64,000 nucleotides of DNA from Lysobacter sp036697405 (GTDB lineage: Bacteria; Pseudomonadota; Gammaproteobacteria; Xanthomonadales; Xanthomonadaceae). This document shows positions 19,069 through 27,403 of this stretch, piece after piece; the first letter of the stretch is position 1, and each line of letters opens with the position of its first letter. The notes below the pieces were generated by a model. It saw only the letters and a list, made by a program, of their open reading frames with translations, had not been told where the DNA came from and did not search any database. The position numbers were made by a program, and so were the translations under genes. The DNA is taken from positions 1-64,000 of the forward strand of contig NZ_JBAHWA010000018.1 of assembly GCF_036697405.1 (NCBI RefSeq), read 5' to 3'.

Positions 19069-19868
19069 ACCAGCTGGCTCCGAACACCCAGCCCAGCAAC
19101 GCTCAGCGCAACCTGACCGCGCTGGCCACCATCGTGCGGCGCGAGGTCGCGCGCATCCTGCGCATCTGGGGCCAGACCCTGGTGCCGCCGGCGATCACCA
19201 TGGCCCTGTACTTCCTGATCTTCGGCGGCCTGATCGGCTCGCAGATCCGCGACATGGGCGGTTACAGCTACATGGAGTTCATTGTCCCCGGCCTGGTGAT
19301 GATGAGCGTGATCCAGAACAGTTACGGCAACATCTCCTCCAGCTTCTTCGGCGCCAAGTTCGGCCGTCACGTCGAGGAGCTGCTGGTCAGCCCGATGCCG
19401 AACTGGGTGATCCTGACCGGCTACGTCGCCGGCGCGGTGCTGCGCGGCCTGATGGTCGGCACCATCGTGCTGCTGATCGCGATGTGCTTCACCAAGGTCA
19501 GCGTGCCGCATCCGTTGGTGACCCTAACCACGGTGCTGCTGGGCGCGACCATCTTCTCGTTGGCCGGCTTCATCAACGCGGTATACGCCAAGAAATTCGA
19601 CGACGTCGCGATCGTGCCGACCTTCATCCTGACCCCGCTGACCTACCTGGGCGGCGTGTTCTATTCGGTCAAGCTGCTGCCGCCGTGGGCGGAGACCATG
19701 ACCCACGCCAATCCGATCTTCTACATGGTCAACGCCTTCCGCTACGGCCTGCTCGGCAGCTCCGACGTGCCGCTGTGGGTGGCCTACGCGCTGATGCTGG
19801 GCTTCGTCGTCGCGCTGTCGGCGCTGGGGCTGTGGCTGCTCAAGCGCGGCGTCGGGCTGCGCAGTTGA
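19065..19868 (+). CDS. ABC-2 exporter permease, YadH-like
   Basis: A 267-residue inner-membrane permease with six predicted helices. SYMEFIVPGLVMMSVIQNSY and GRHVEELLVSPMPNW are the conserved ABC-2 membrane and coupling motifs; LTPLTYLGGVFYSV lies in the penultimate helix. It forms the membrane half of the exporter with the coupled ATPase. The next small exported-protein gene appears to start at a TTG overlapping its stop, so the operon may have a third member. Confidence 0.9.
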
Positions 19869-20269
19869 GCCGCCGCGCCGTCGCGCTCGCCGGGCTGCTG
19901 GGCGTGGCCGCGAGCGGCGGCGCGCTCGCCGCGCCCGACGCCGCTGCCGATGCCGCGCTGCACGAGAGCGCGCGCGACGACGGCACGCGACTGACCCGGG
20001 CCTCGCTGTGCGGTTACGAAGAACCCGCGCTGGAGCGCTTGAACGCACGCACGCACGCCGCCGCCGATGCGCGTTACCGCGCCGCGGGGCGCGCGTTCGA
20101 CCAGGAGGCCTACGATGCGGGCTTCCAGTCCGGCATGGAGCGGGCCATGTCGCAGTTGCTGCAACTGCCGGTGGAACAGGTCGAAGACAGGCAGCGCTAC
20201 CGCGCATCGCACTGCGCGCAGGTCCGCGCGGAGGTCGACGCGCTGCTGGCCGAACCGGCCGCGCCGTAG
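19865..20269 (+). CDS. Small exported protein coupled to the ABC exporter
   Basis: A 134-residue protein of unknown function. The likely start is the TTG at 19865 (TTGA overlap with the permease stop). This gives MSRRAVALAGLLGVAASG, a good signal peptide cleaved after ALA near residue 22. The mature part is helical and charged, with one pair of cysteines (CGYEEP and SHCAQVR). No family is recognised. The alternative is an internal start with no signal, which seems less likely because the signal-like stretch is clear. It may assist or be a substrate of the YadGH-like exporter; this rests only on coupling. Confidence 0.6.
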   Translation: MSRRAVALAGLLGVAASGGALAAPDAAADAALHESARDDGTRLTRASLCGYEEPALERLNARTHAAADARYRAAGRAFDQEAYDAGFQSGMERAMSQLLQLPVEQVEDRQRYRASHCAQVRAEVDALLAEPAAP

Positions 20270-20300
20270 CGCTCGCGCCGCCCAGACAGGAGAGCCGGCG

Positions 20301-21074
20301 ATGCGCGCCGAAGCGATCGATTTCCGACACGCCGAGCCCCACCGCAAGGTGGACAGCTTCAGCCATCTGCGTTTGAGCGATATCGGCTCGCTGAGCGAAG
20401 TGTTGGCGCTGTTGGACCGCTTGCGCGAGGGCGAGCCGGAGGCCGGTTTCCTGTGCACGCTCGACGACGTGGGCCAGTGCTGCTACACCAGCGGCCACGC
20501 TGGCGACGGCGACCGGATCCGCTTCGATTGCGGCGAGGTCGACTTCGACGATCCGCTGGCCGTGCATGCCTGGGAGGCGGGCCGGCTGGAGCACGTGGCG
20601 GCGCAACTGCAAAAGCCGCAGCTGCAGTCGAGCTGGGACGAGGTGGCCGGAACCCTGGACGCGGGCGACGAGGACATCCGAGCCCTGCTGGCGATGAACC
20701 GCGATCCGGACGCGGTGCTGGACAAGGTGGTCTACGTGCAGCGCCTGCCGGTCGCGCGCGACGATCTGCTGATCGCGGGATTGCCGAACGGCTATTTCAC
20801 CTGCGACTGGGACGTGTTCCAGAACCACGCCGTGATCCGGCATCTGCACCAGCGCTACGCCTACCGGTTCTTCGGCATAGGCGCGTCCTGGCTGGGCTTC
20901 GTGCGCGAGCAGGTCTTGCAGGCGGACCAGGCCGATCGCCTGGCCGCGGAGTTGCGCCGGCTGTACGGACAGGCCGATGCGAGCGCGCAGGACGCGGTCT
21001 GGCGTGAGCTGTCGTCGACGTTCCAGCGCAGCCGGGTGCTGCTGCTGGGCTACACCGAGAACTTCGCCGGCTAG
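20301..21074 (+). CDS. Conserved-looking protein of unknown function
   Basis: A 257-residue cytosolic protein, no signal or membrane helix. A ribosome-binding site AGGAGAG precedes the ATG at 20301. Visible features are a CxxxxxxxCC cluster near residue 50 (CTLDDVGQCCYTSGH), an acidic middle, and an aromatic segment LPNGYFTCDWDVFQNHAVI followed by YRFFGIGASWLGF. I do not recognise the family. It follows the exporter group by 31 bp, so it may be co-transcribed. Confidence 0.65.
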   Translation: MRAEAIDFRHAEPHRKVDSFSHLRLSDIGSLSEVLALLDRLREGEPEAGFLCTLDDVGQCCYTSGHAGDGDRIRFDCGEVDFDDPLAVHAWEAGRLEHVAAQLQKPQLQSSWDEVAGTLDAGDEDIRALLAMNRDPDAVLDKVVYVQRLPVARDDLLIAGLPNGYFTCDWDVFQNHAVIRHLHQRYAYRFFGIGASWLGFVREQVLQADQADRLAAELRRLYGQADASAQDAVWRELSSTFQRSRVLLLGYTENFAG

Positions 21075-21138
21075 GTTGCGGCTCGTCAGGACCGATCGCG
21101 TCGCCGCAGCGAGCCGCGTGCGCGTCGCGGCGCCAGGC

Positions 21139-23154
21139 TCAGTCGCATACCGCGCCGTCGCCGCCGTCGGACCGGCAAAGCACCGGCCAGCCCTGTTCGC
21201 GCCAGAGCGCGATCAGGCCGCTGTCGCGCAGATAGGCCTGGAACGCGGGATCGCGGCGCAGCTCACGCGACTCGGGCTGCCACAGCACCCACTGATAGGA
21301 GGCGTAGCCGGCGCGCTGCACCGCGTCCAAACCGGCGATATCGCGCCGGTAATCGCGCACCGGCAACAGCAGGCGGGTGAAGTCGTAATCGACCTGGCCG
21401 TAGCGCAGGCTGCGTTCGGAGGCTTCGATCGCCGGCAGCACCGCCGGCCAGCGCGAGGGGTCCTGCAGGGCGGCCGCCGCGGCCATTTCCGAGTCGCGCC
21501 AGGGCTGGTCGGAGGGCAGCGCCAGGGCGATGCGCGCGGCGGTGGCGTAATCGCGGCGCCAGGCCGCGTTGAAGTAGCGCGCGGTCTGGGCCTGGACCGG
21601 ATCGGCCATCGCCAGATGCGACTGCGCCTCGTCGTGACGGCCGAGCGTGTCCAGCAGCCGGCCGCGCCAGAAATGCAGCATCGGATCGTAGGGCGCGATC
21701 AACAGGGTGTCGTCGATTTCGCGCAGGGCCTGCTGGACATAGCCCATGGTCGCCAGCCGCTGCGCATGCGCGCCGCGCCAGGAGGAGTCCGAGGGGGTGA
21801 GCGCGACGGATCGCTTGGACAGCGTCAGACATTCCTGCCATTGCTGCTCGCGGCAGGCGCGATTGGCGAGCACGCCCAGGGCGTCGGGCTGTTGCGGGTC
21901 CAGGCGCAGGGCGGTGGCGGCGGCGCGTTCGGCCTCGTTGCGCAGATCGTCGCGGCCGGGCTCCGGCGCCAGCGAGCGCAGCCACAGCTTGACCGCCAGC
22001 GCGCCCCAGGCGCGCGCGTAGTCGGGGTGCTCGCGCAGCAGGGCGCGCAAGGCGTTCTCAGCCGGCAGGCTGGATGAGTTGGTGTTGCGCAGGCCGCCGG
22101 CCGAGGCATTGCGCGCGATCAGATAGCGCTGGTACAGCGCCGGGTCTTCGTTGGCTGGCGGCGCCGGCGGCTTCCGGCCGAGCTGGCGCTGCATGGCGTT
22201 GCCGATCGCGTAGGCGATGTTGCGCTGGATCGCGAAGATGTCGCGGAACTCGCGGTCCAGGTCCTGCGTCCACAGGGTGCGGTCGCTGGCGGCCTCGACC
22301 AGGCGCAGGCTGATGCGCAGGCGTTCGCCGTCCTGGCGCACGCTGCCTTCCAGCACGTGGGTGGCGCGCAAGCGGCGCGCGATCTCGGCCAGCGGCAGCC
22401 GGGTATCGCGGAACTGCACCGAGGAGGTGTGCGAGGTCACGCGCAGGCCGTCGATGCGCGCGAGCAGGCCGATCAGTTCCTCGCTCAGGCCGTCGGCGAA
22501 GTCCTGGCTGCGCGGGTCGTCGCCGAGCGCGCGCAGCGGCAGCACCGCCAGCACCGGCTGGGCTTCGTTGCGCGCGCCGGCGGTGGCGCCATCGCCGCCG
22601 CGATCGCCGGCGAAACGCCACCAGGCCCAGGCGCCGCTGGCCAGCAGCAAGGCCAGCGCGACGAGCAGGGCGATGCGCAGGCGCGATCCGCGTGCGGGCG
22701 CGGTCCGGTCGCCCGCAGATTGCGCCGGCACCGATGCGTTCGCGTCGCCCGCCGCCCTCGTCTCCGCGGCCACGGCGGCCGCCGTCGACGCCGCATCGCC
22801 CGCCGAGGCCGGCAGATCGAAGCGGTAGCCGTAGCCGTGCACGGTGTGCAGGTAGCGCGGCGAGGCGGCGTCCTCGCCCAGGGCGTGGCGCAGCAGGGTC
22901 ATGACCCGGTTGAGCACGCCCGGGGTGACGTGGCGATGGCCCCAGACCGCGTCCAGGATCTCATCGCGCGCATGCACCCGCCCCGGCGCGCCGGCCAGCA
23001 GCGCCAGCACCGCGAACGCCTTGGGCTCCAGCGCCTGGACCTCGCCGTCGCGCAGCAGGCGGCGCCCGCCGCGGTCGATCACGATGGCGTCGAAGGCGAG
23101 CGTTGCGGGCTCGGCCGGGGCAGGGTCGGTCGGCGGCGGTACGGCTGAGGTCAT
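21139..23154 (-). CDS. ToxR/CadC-like membrane transcription regulator with TPR domain
   Basis: A 671-residue one-component regulator. Residues 18-114 form an OmpR/PhoB-type winged helix (LEPKAFAVLALL, then HGYGYRFDLP at the wing). A single membrane helix lies at 160-179, so the C-terminal part faces the periplasm. Residues 195-320 contain the FlgO/TolB-N-like region found in such regulators (VLAVLPLRALGDDPRSQDFADGLSEEL). From 340 onward there are helical TPR-like repeats (DYARAWGALAVKL, QPDALGVLANRACRE). This architecture senses periplasmic conditions and activates nearby genes. A nested inverted repeat upstream (23200-23250) is its likely operator. Confidence 0.85.
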   Translation of the reverse strand: MTSAVPPPTDPAPAEPATLAFDAIVIDRGGRRLLRDGEVQALEPKAFAVLALLAGAPGRVHARDEILDAVWGHRHVTPGVLNRVMTLLRHALGEDAASPRYLHTVHGYGYRFDLPASAGDAASTAAAVAAETRAAGDANASVPAQSAGDRTAPARGSRLRIALLVALALLLASGAWAWWRFAGDRGGDGATAGARNEAQPVLAVLPLRALGDDPRSQDFADGLSEELIGLLARIDGLRVTSHTSSVQFRDTRLPLAEIARRLRATHVLEGSVRQDGERLRISLRLVEAASDRTLWTQDLDREFRDIFAIQRNIAYAIGNAMQRQLGRKPPAPPANEDPALYQRYLIARNASAGGLRNTNSSSLPAENALRALLREHPDYARAWGALAVKLWLRSLAPEPGRDDLRNEAERAAATALRLDPQQPDALGVLANRACREQQWQECLTLSKRSVALTPSDSSWRGAHAQRLATMGYVQQALREIDDTLLIAPYDPMLHFWRGRLLDTLGRHDEAQSHLAMADPVQAQTARYFNAAWRRDYATAARIALALPSDQPWRDSEMAAAAALQDPSRWPAVLPAIEASERSLRYGQVDYDFTRLLLPVRDYRRDIAGLDAVQRAGYASYQWVLWQPESRELRRDPAFQAYLRDSGLIALWREQGWPVLCRSDGGDGAVCD

Positions 23155-23199
23155 GAAAGGCGGTCGCAGGCCATCGGGGGACGGGCCATTAACGGTTAC

Positions 23200-23250
23200 G
23201 CGCAGACCGCGCTGACGCGGCCTAAGCTTTTCCCAAGCTTAGGTCTGCGC
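23200..23250. promoter_or_regulatory. Nested palindrome, candidate operator
   Basis: An outer 9-bp inverted repeat GCGCAGACC/GGTCTGCGC (23200-23208, 23242-23250) encloses an inner one CCTAAGCTT/AAGCTTAGG (23221-23229, 23235-23243), sharing two bases. It lies in the 200-bp gap between the divergent membrane-regulator gene and a small exported-protein gene. Placement suits control of either promoter. Confidence 0.5.
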
Positions 23251-23355
23251 CCTCAGGCTTCCCAGTGACCTTCCTCATGCCGCCCTAAAGACTGCGGCGG
23301 AGCGCGGCGCGAGCCTGTGCGGGCCGGGTCGTCCGGCGCTCTTGGACCCCATGCC

Positions 23356-23646
23356 ATGAACCTGTCCGCCCTTAGCCTGACCGCCGCGCTCGCGCTGGCC
23401 GTCCTGCCCGCCGCCGCCACGCCGCCGCAGGCGGATTCCCTGCTGATCGACTGCCAGCGCCCGAGCCTGCCCGAGCAGCAGGCGGTCGCGCGCCTGACCG
23501 GCCACGACAATCTCAGCCAGACCTATGCGGTGCGCACGCGGCTGATGGCCGACGCCAGCCGCGCCTGCCGGCGCGCCGGCGCGCGGCAGGTGCGCATCGT
23601 GCTGGCGCCGCAGGCCGTCGACGCACACCGGTTCGCCGGCCGTTAA
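23356..23646 (+). CDS. Small exported protein
   Basis: A 96-residue protein with a signal peptide (SLTAALALAVLPAAATPPQ, cleavage near 22). The mature 74 residues contain two cysteines (IDCQRPS and ASRACRR) that could form a disulfide. No family is recognised. It is divergent from the membrane regulator across a palindromic site, hence a candidate target. The start at 23356 is the first ATG in frame before the signal; a GTG or upstream ATG would spoil it. Confidence 0.6.
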   Translation: MNLSALSLTAALALAVLPAAATPPQADSLLIDCQRPSLPEQQAVARLTGHDNLSQTYAVRTRLMADASRACRRAGARQVRIVLAPQAVDAHRFAGR

Positions 23647-23704
23647 CCCTGCGCCCACCTGGGATGCGGTCTACTGGCGCCCTCGAACGATCCGGAGCGA
23701 CCGT

Positions 23705-24202
23705 ATGCGCCTGTCCCGTCTGTCCGCCGCCTTGCTGTGCGCCGTCTTGGCCGCCTGCGCCGGCACCGCCCCCGCCCCGGCCGAGCCGGCCGCCGCGCCG
23801 GACACCGCCGCGCCCGCCGAACGCCCGGCCGGCAAGATCGGCGCCGACCAGGTCGGCAAAGTCAGCCCGGTGCCCGCGTTCAAGGGCTTCGGCGAGCACT
23901 GGTCGATCGACATCCAGGCCAGCGGCCAGCTCGACCACACGGTGGATTTAACCTGGGGTTCGGGCAGCTACAAGGCCAAGGGCCATGCCCGCTACGACGG
24001 CCAGCCCGCGGATGCGCCCAGCTCGCTGATCGTGCTCAGCGGCGAGCTGGACACCGCTCAGGGCGCCAAGCCCATGACCATCGAGATCTCGCGCAAGGAC
24101 TGCACCGACGACGGCGACGGCCGGCACCAGCACAGCGTCAGCGTGCACGTCGAAGGCATGGACCCGCCGTTGCAGGGTTGCGGCGACCTGGCGGTGTATT
24201 GA
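23705..24202 (+). CDS. Lipoprotein, COG3650-like
   Basis: A 165-residue lipoprotein with lipobox LAAC (Cys18) and an Ala/Pro linker to about 45. The mature beta-rich domain begins FKGFGEHWSIDI and ends with paired cysteines (RKDCTDD and LQGCGDLAVY). The layout resembles the 'predicted membrane/lipoprotein' COG3650 group that binds small ligands or acts in envelope stress; function unproven. The end GCGD is shared with the exported protein at 25842-26282, suggesting related folds on either side of the ECF41 pair. Confidence 0.65.
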   Translation: MRLSRLSAALLCAVLAACAGTAPAPAEPAAAPDTAAPAERPAGKIGADQVGKVSPVPAFKGFGEHWSIDIQASGQLDHTVDLTWGSGSYKAKGHARYDGQPADAPSSLIVLSGELDTAQGAKPMTIEISRKDCTDDGDGRHQHSVSVHVEGMDPPLQGCGDLAVY

Positions 24203-24247
24203 TCGCGACGGCGGCTCGACGCCGCGGCCCTCCAAGCCGCGCCGGCA

Positions 24248-24274
24248 TGTCACAGCGGCGCGGACTGGATCGTC
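24248..24274 (+). promoter_or_regulatory. ECF41-type promoter
   Basis: TGTCACA (24248-24254), a 16-bp spacer and CGTC (24271-24274). This equals the consensus I know for ECF41 sigma factors (TGTCACA-N16-CGTC). It lies 42 bp before the AhpD-like gene whose neighbour encodes an ECF41 sigma factor, so the pair is almost certainly autoregulated. Confidence 0.85.
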
Positions 24275-24316
24275 GTTCCAGTAAGACGGAAAGGTCCGTC
24301 GCCCCTGGAGCGAAGC

Positions 24317-24754
24317 ATGAACGACACCGCCGCACGACCGATCAACTACCAACGCGAAATCCCCGACGTGCTGCAGGCCCTGGGCAGCGTGCACCGGGCC
24401 ATGGACGGCCACGGCCTGGAACGCGGCCTGCATCACCTGGTGCAGCTGCGCGCCTCGCAGATCAATCGCTGCGACTACTGCATCCAGCTGCACACCCGCG
24501 AAGCGCTCGCGGACGGCGAAACCGCCGAGCGTCTGCAGGCCCTGCAGGACTGGAGCGCGAGCGCCCGCTTCAGCGCGCGCGAAGCCGCCGCGCTGGCCTG
24601 GACCGAAGCCCTGACCCGGCTGCAGGCCGATGCCGAACTGGGCCCGCTGCGCGCGCGCCTGCGCCAGCACTTCAGCGACAATGAGATCGGCGTACTGACC
24701 TCGACCGTGGCGATGATCAATCTATGGAACCGCATCCAGGTGTCGAGGCACTGA
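24317..24754 (+). CDS. AhpD-like carboxymuconolactone decarboxylase family protein
   Basis: A 145-residue all-helical protein with the redox motif CDYCIQLH (Cys52, Cys55, His59), as in AhpD alkylhydroperoxidases and the CMD family. The cysteine pair probably reduces peroxides or a disulfide partner. It is encoded directly before an ECF41 sigma factor, with stop and start overlapping (TGATG), and is preceded by an ECF41 promoter. CMD-family proteins are the classic genomic partner of ECF41 sigma factors. The start has GGAGCG upstream. Confidence 0.9.
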   Translation: MNDTAARPINYQREIPDVLQALGSVHRAMDGHGLERGLHHLVQLRASQINRCDYCIQLHTREALADGETAERLQALQDWSASARFSAREAAALAWTEALTRLQADAELGPLRARLRQHFSDNEIGVLTSTVAMINLWNRIQVSRH

Positions 24755-25659
24755 TGGCGCAGGCCGCTCCCCCGCAGGCTGCCGCGCTCGCGGCGGCGTT
24801 CGAAAGCCAGCGCGGCCTGCTGCTCGGCCTGGCCTACCGCATCCTCGGCTCGCGCGCCGACGCCGAGGACGCGGTCCAGGACACTTGGCTGAAATGGCAG
24901 GCCGCCGATCACGCCGCGATAGACAACCCGGCCGCGTGGCTGACCACGATCTGCACCCGGCGCAGCATCGACCTGCTGCGCTCGGCCCATCGCAGCCGCG
25001 TGGACTACGTCGGCTCCTGGCTGCCCGAGCCCATCCACAGCGCCAGCGAGGACCAGCCCGAGGCCGCGCTGACCCTGGCCTCGTCGCTGAGCACCGCCTT
25101 CCTGCTGTTGCTGGAACGGCTGACACCGAAGGAACGCGCGGCGTATTTGCTGTACGAGATCTTCGACCAGCCCTATGCGCAGATCGCGCGCACCCTGGAC
25201 CTGCAGGAAGCGGCCTGCCGCAAGCTGGTCTCGCGCGCCAAGGCGCATGTGGAGCGAGGCGGCGTGCGCCACGTCACTCCGCAGCAGCGCCAGGACCAGC
25301 TGCTGGCCGCGTTCGAGGGCGCCATCGTCAGCGGCCGCACCGAGGCCTTCGCCGCGCTGCTGGCCGACGACATCGAACTGCGCGCCGACAGCGGCGGCAA
25401 GGTGCCCACGCGCCTGGACGTGATGCACGGGCGCGAGCAGGTGCTGGACTTCGTGTTCGGCGCATTGCGCCAATACTGGGGCGAGTACCGTTGGATCGTC
25501 TGCGACCTCAACGGCGCGCGCGGCGTGATCCTGGAGCACGACGGCCACGTCGAAGCCTCGCTGTCCTTCGCCTACGATCGCGACGGCCGCGCCAACCGCA
25601 TCTACATCATGCGCAACCCGGACAAGCTGGCCGCCCTGGACGCGCCCGCGATCGCCTGA
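24754..25659 (+). CDS. ECF41-group RNA polymerase sigma factor
   Basis: A 301-residue sigma factor. Region 2 (about 14-80: AYRILGSRADAEDAVQDTWL) and region 4 (about 115-170: LTPKERAAYLLYEIFDQPYAQIA) are followed by a SnoaL-like C-terminal domain that replaces a separate anti-sigma factor. The group's marks are all present: WLPEP in the linker (89-93), a DGGGK-like DSGGK (212-216) and NPDKL near the end (288-292). In this group the C-terminal domain both restrains and is needed for activity. I chose the ATG at 24754, overlapping the upstream TGA; an ATG at 24724 would overlap the AhpD gene by 31 nt. Confidence 0.92.
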   Translation: MAQAAPPQAAALAAAFESQRGLLLGLAYRILGSRADAEDAVQDTWLKWQAADHAAIDNPAAWLTTICTRRSIDLLRSAHRSRVDYVGSWLPEPIHSASEDQPEAALTLASSLSTAFLLLLERLTPKERAAYLLYEIFDQPYAQIARTLDLQEAACRKLVSRAKAHVERGGVRHVTPQQRQDQLLAAFEGAIVSGRTEAFAALLADDIELRADSGGKVPTRLDVMHGREQVLDFVFGALRQYWGEYRWIVCDLNGARGVILEHDGHVEASLSFAYDRDGRANRIYIMRNPDKLAALDAPAIA

Positions 25660-25710
25660 GTCGGTGCCCGGCGGGCGCTCGCCGAGTCACGCAGGCCGAG
25701 TCTCCTGGTC

Positions 25711-25780
25711 CGATTCACATAGCGCGATTCACATAGCCCGATTCACATAGCCCGATTCACGTAGCCCGATTCACGTAGCC
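25711..25780. repeat. 14-bp tandem repeat, five copies
   Basis: Five head-to-tail copies of CGATTCACRTAGCC; copy 1 ends in CG instead of CC, and the last two carry G at the R position. They occupy the 182-bp gap after the ECF41 gene. There are no spacers, so it is not a CRISPR. The rest of the gap shows no gene. Confidence 0.85.
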
Positions 25781-25841
25781 CGTGCCCGAGCGTTCTCAAG
25801 GGTAGACGGCAGCCCGCCGTCGCCGTCCACAGGAGCGCTCC

Positions 25842-26282
25842 ATGCGTGTACTCGTTGTCGCGATCGTCGGCCTGGGTCTGGCCAGCGTGCTCGCGTCCTG
25901 GCCGGCGCCGGTGCGCTCGGCCGATCCGGCCGCCGCCGCGTATCCGGCCGCGGTGTTCCGCGGCGGCAATCAGGGATGGGGCCTGATCGTCGACACCCGC
26001 GCCAAAACGCTGCGCTACGACTTGGTGGTGCCGCAACTGGCCGGCGTCGCCTACGGCGGCCTGATGCCCGACCCGGAGATCAAACCGCAGCCCGACCGCT
26101 ACGCCATGATCGGCCGCATCAACGTCAACGGCCAGCTGCGCGAACTGGTGGTGCGGATCAACAAGGTCGCCAGCGGCAAATTCTGCCTCGACAGCGCTGG
26201 CAAGAAGCACGCCTACGCGGTGATCGCCGGCGCGGTGCAGACCGCCAATTGGTACGGCTGCGGTGACTTCGCCGCGCAGTGA
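25842..26282 (+). CDS. Small exported protein, COG3650-like
   Basis: A 146-residue exported protein: signal peptide to about 26 (VAIVGLGLASVLASW, then VRSADPA). The mature domain starts GWGLIVDTRAKTLRYDLVV, and a pair of cysteines (KFCLDSAG and YGCGDF) closes the domain. Same overall design as the lipoprotein at 23705-24202. No enzyme motif is seen. The ATG at 25842 has AGGAGCG upstream. Confidence 0.65.
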   Translation: MRVLVVAIVGLGLASVLASWPAPVRSADPAAAAYPAAVFRGGNQGWGLIVDTRAKTLRYDLVVPQLAGVAYGGLMPDPEIKPQPDRYAMIGRINVNGQLRELVVRINKVASGKFCLDSAGKKHAYAVIAGAVQTANWYGCGDFAAQ

Positions 26283-26526
26283 GCGCGATGACGGGCGCCG
26301 CATTCCCTGGCTGGGGTTGCTGGCGTTCGTGCTCGCCGGCCTGGGCTTGCCGCCCGCGCCCGCCACGGGCCGTGCGGATGCGCGCCCGAGCGCCTGCGAC
26401 GCAGCCGTGGACTGCGTCGCGGCGGGATCGACGGCGGCGGCCCAGGCCGGGTCGAGCAGGGGCTGCGCAGCGGCGCCGGCGCCGGACTTCGCGGCCGTCG
26501 GCGAACGCCGCAGCCGCGCGTTCTAG
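26263..26526 (+). CDS. Possible small exported protein
   Basis: An 87-residue frame starting at a GTG that overlaps the previous gene by 20 nt. It has a single hydrophobic stretch (WLGLLAFVLAGLGLPPAP) like a signal peptide, then an Ala-rich region with three cysteines. High GC makes chance frames common, and no ribosome-binding site is clear, so this could be spurious. Confidence 0.3.
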   Translation: MTSPRSERDDGRRIPWLGLLAFVLAGLGLPPAPATGRADARPSACDAAVDCVAAGSTAAAQAGSSRGCAAAPAPDFAAVGERRSRAF

Positions 26527-26533
26527 GCGCGGC

Positions 26534-27328
26534 TCACGGCGCCGGCAGGCGGAAGAACGCGCGCGCGGTCGCGGTGCTGTTGGCGGCCGTCACCGCCACC
26601 GCCTCGCCGCGATCGCGTGCGAGCTCCTCGACGATGTGGGCCAGGTACATGGGTTCGTTGCGGCGGTGCGAGGGCGCCGGTTTGACCGTGCGCGGCAGCA
26701 GGTAGGGCGCGTCGGTCTCGATCATCAGGCGGTTGGCCGGGATGTTCCTGACCAGCTCGCGCAGGTGTTGGCCGCGGCGCTCGTCGCAGAGCCAGCCGGT
26801 GATGCCGATGTGCCAGTCCTGGTCGAGGTAGTCGAACAGCTCCTCGCGGCTGCCGGTGAAGCAATGCACCACCGCCGCGCCGAGGCGGCCGTCGAAGTTG
26901 CGCATGGTCGCCATGAAGTCGGCGTGGGCGTCGCGCTGGTGCAGGAACAGCGGCTTCCTGGTGTCGACCGCGATCTGCAGCTGCTGTTCGAACGCGCGCC
27001 GCTGGGCCGGGCGTGGCGAGAAGTCGCGGAAGTAGTCCAGCCCGCATTCGCCGACCGCCACCACCTCGGCGTGCGCGAGCAGGGCGCGCATCTCGGTGTC
27101 GCATTCGGCGGTGTATTCGCTGGCGTGATGCGGGTGCACGCCGGCGGTGGCGTACAGCTCGCCCGGGTGCTTGCGCGCCAGCGCCAGGGCCTTGGGCGAA
27201 TGCTCGCGGCTGGCGCCGGTCACCACCATCTGCGTCACCCCGGCTTCGCGCGCGCGCTGCAGCACCGCGTCGCGGTCGGGATCGAAGCTGTCGTGGGTGA
27301 GGTTGGCGCCGATGTCGAGCAGTTGCAT
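26534..27328 (-). CDS. tatD: TatD metal-dependent DNase/deoxyribonuclease
   Basis: A 264-residue TIM-barrel hydrolase. The start LLDIGANLTHDSFDPDRD, then GECGLDYFRDFSP, HQRDAH, HCFTGS and IETDAPYLLPR, follow E. coli TatD closely. These carry its metal ligands (Glu, His, His, Asp). The N-terminus has the TatD-specific 'DIGANLT' rather than 'DTHCHLD', separating it from YcfH/YjjV. It acts as a 3'-5' exonuclease/DNase in repair and quality control; it is not needed for Tat export. It stands alone, with a repeat pair upstream. Confidence 0.93.
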   Translation of the reverse strand: MQLLDIGANLTHDSFDPDRDAVLQRAREAGVTQMVVTGASREHSPKALALARKHPGELYATAGVHPHHASEYTAECDTEMRALLAHAEVVAVGECGLDYFRDFSPRPAQRRAFEQQLQIAVDTRKPLFLHQRDAHADFMATMRNFDGRLGAAVVHCFTGSREELFDYLDQDWHIGITGWLCDERRGQHLRELVRNIPANRLMIETDAPYLLPRTVKPAPSHRRNEPMYLAHIVEELARDRGEAVAVTAANSTATARAFFRLPAP

Positions 27329-27403
27329 GGGGATCGCAGGCTTGGCAAAGCGCGCAGTTTAGCAATGCGGGCCGCAGGGGCTCTGCGTGTTTCCGGTCTG
27401 TGC

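Noticed and set aside
25711..25780. Possible CRISPR array
   Set aside because: Units are directly contiguous with no spacers, too short, and there are no cas genes.
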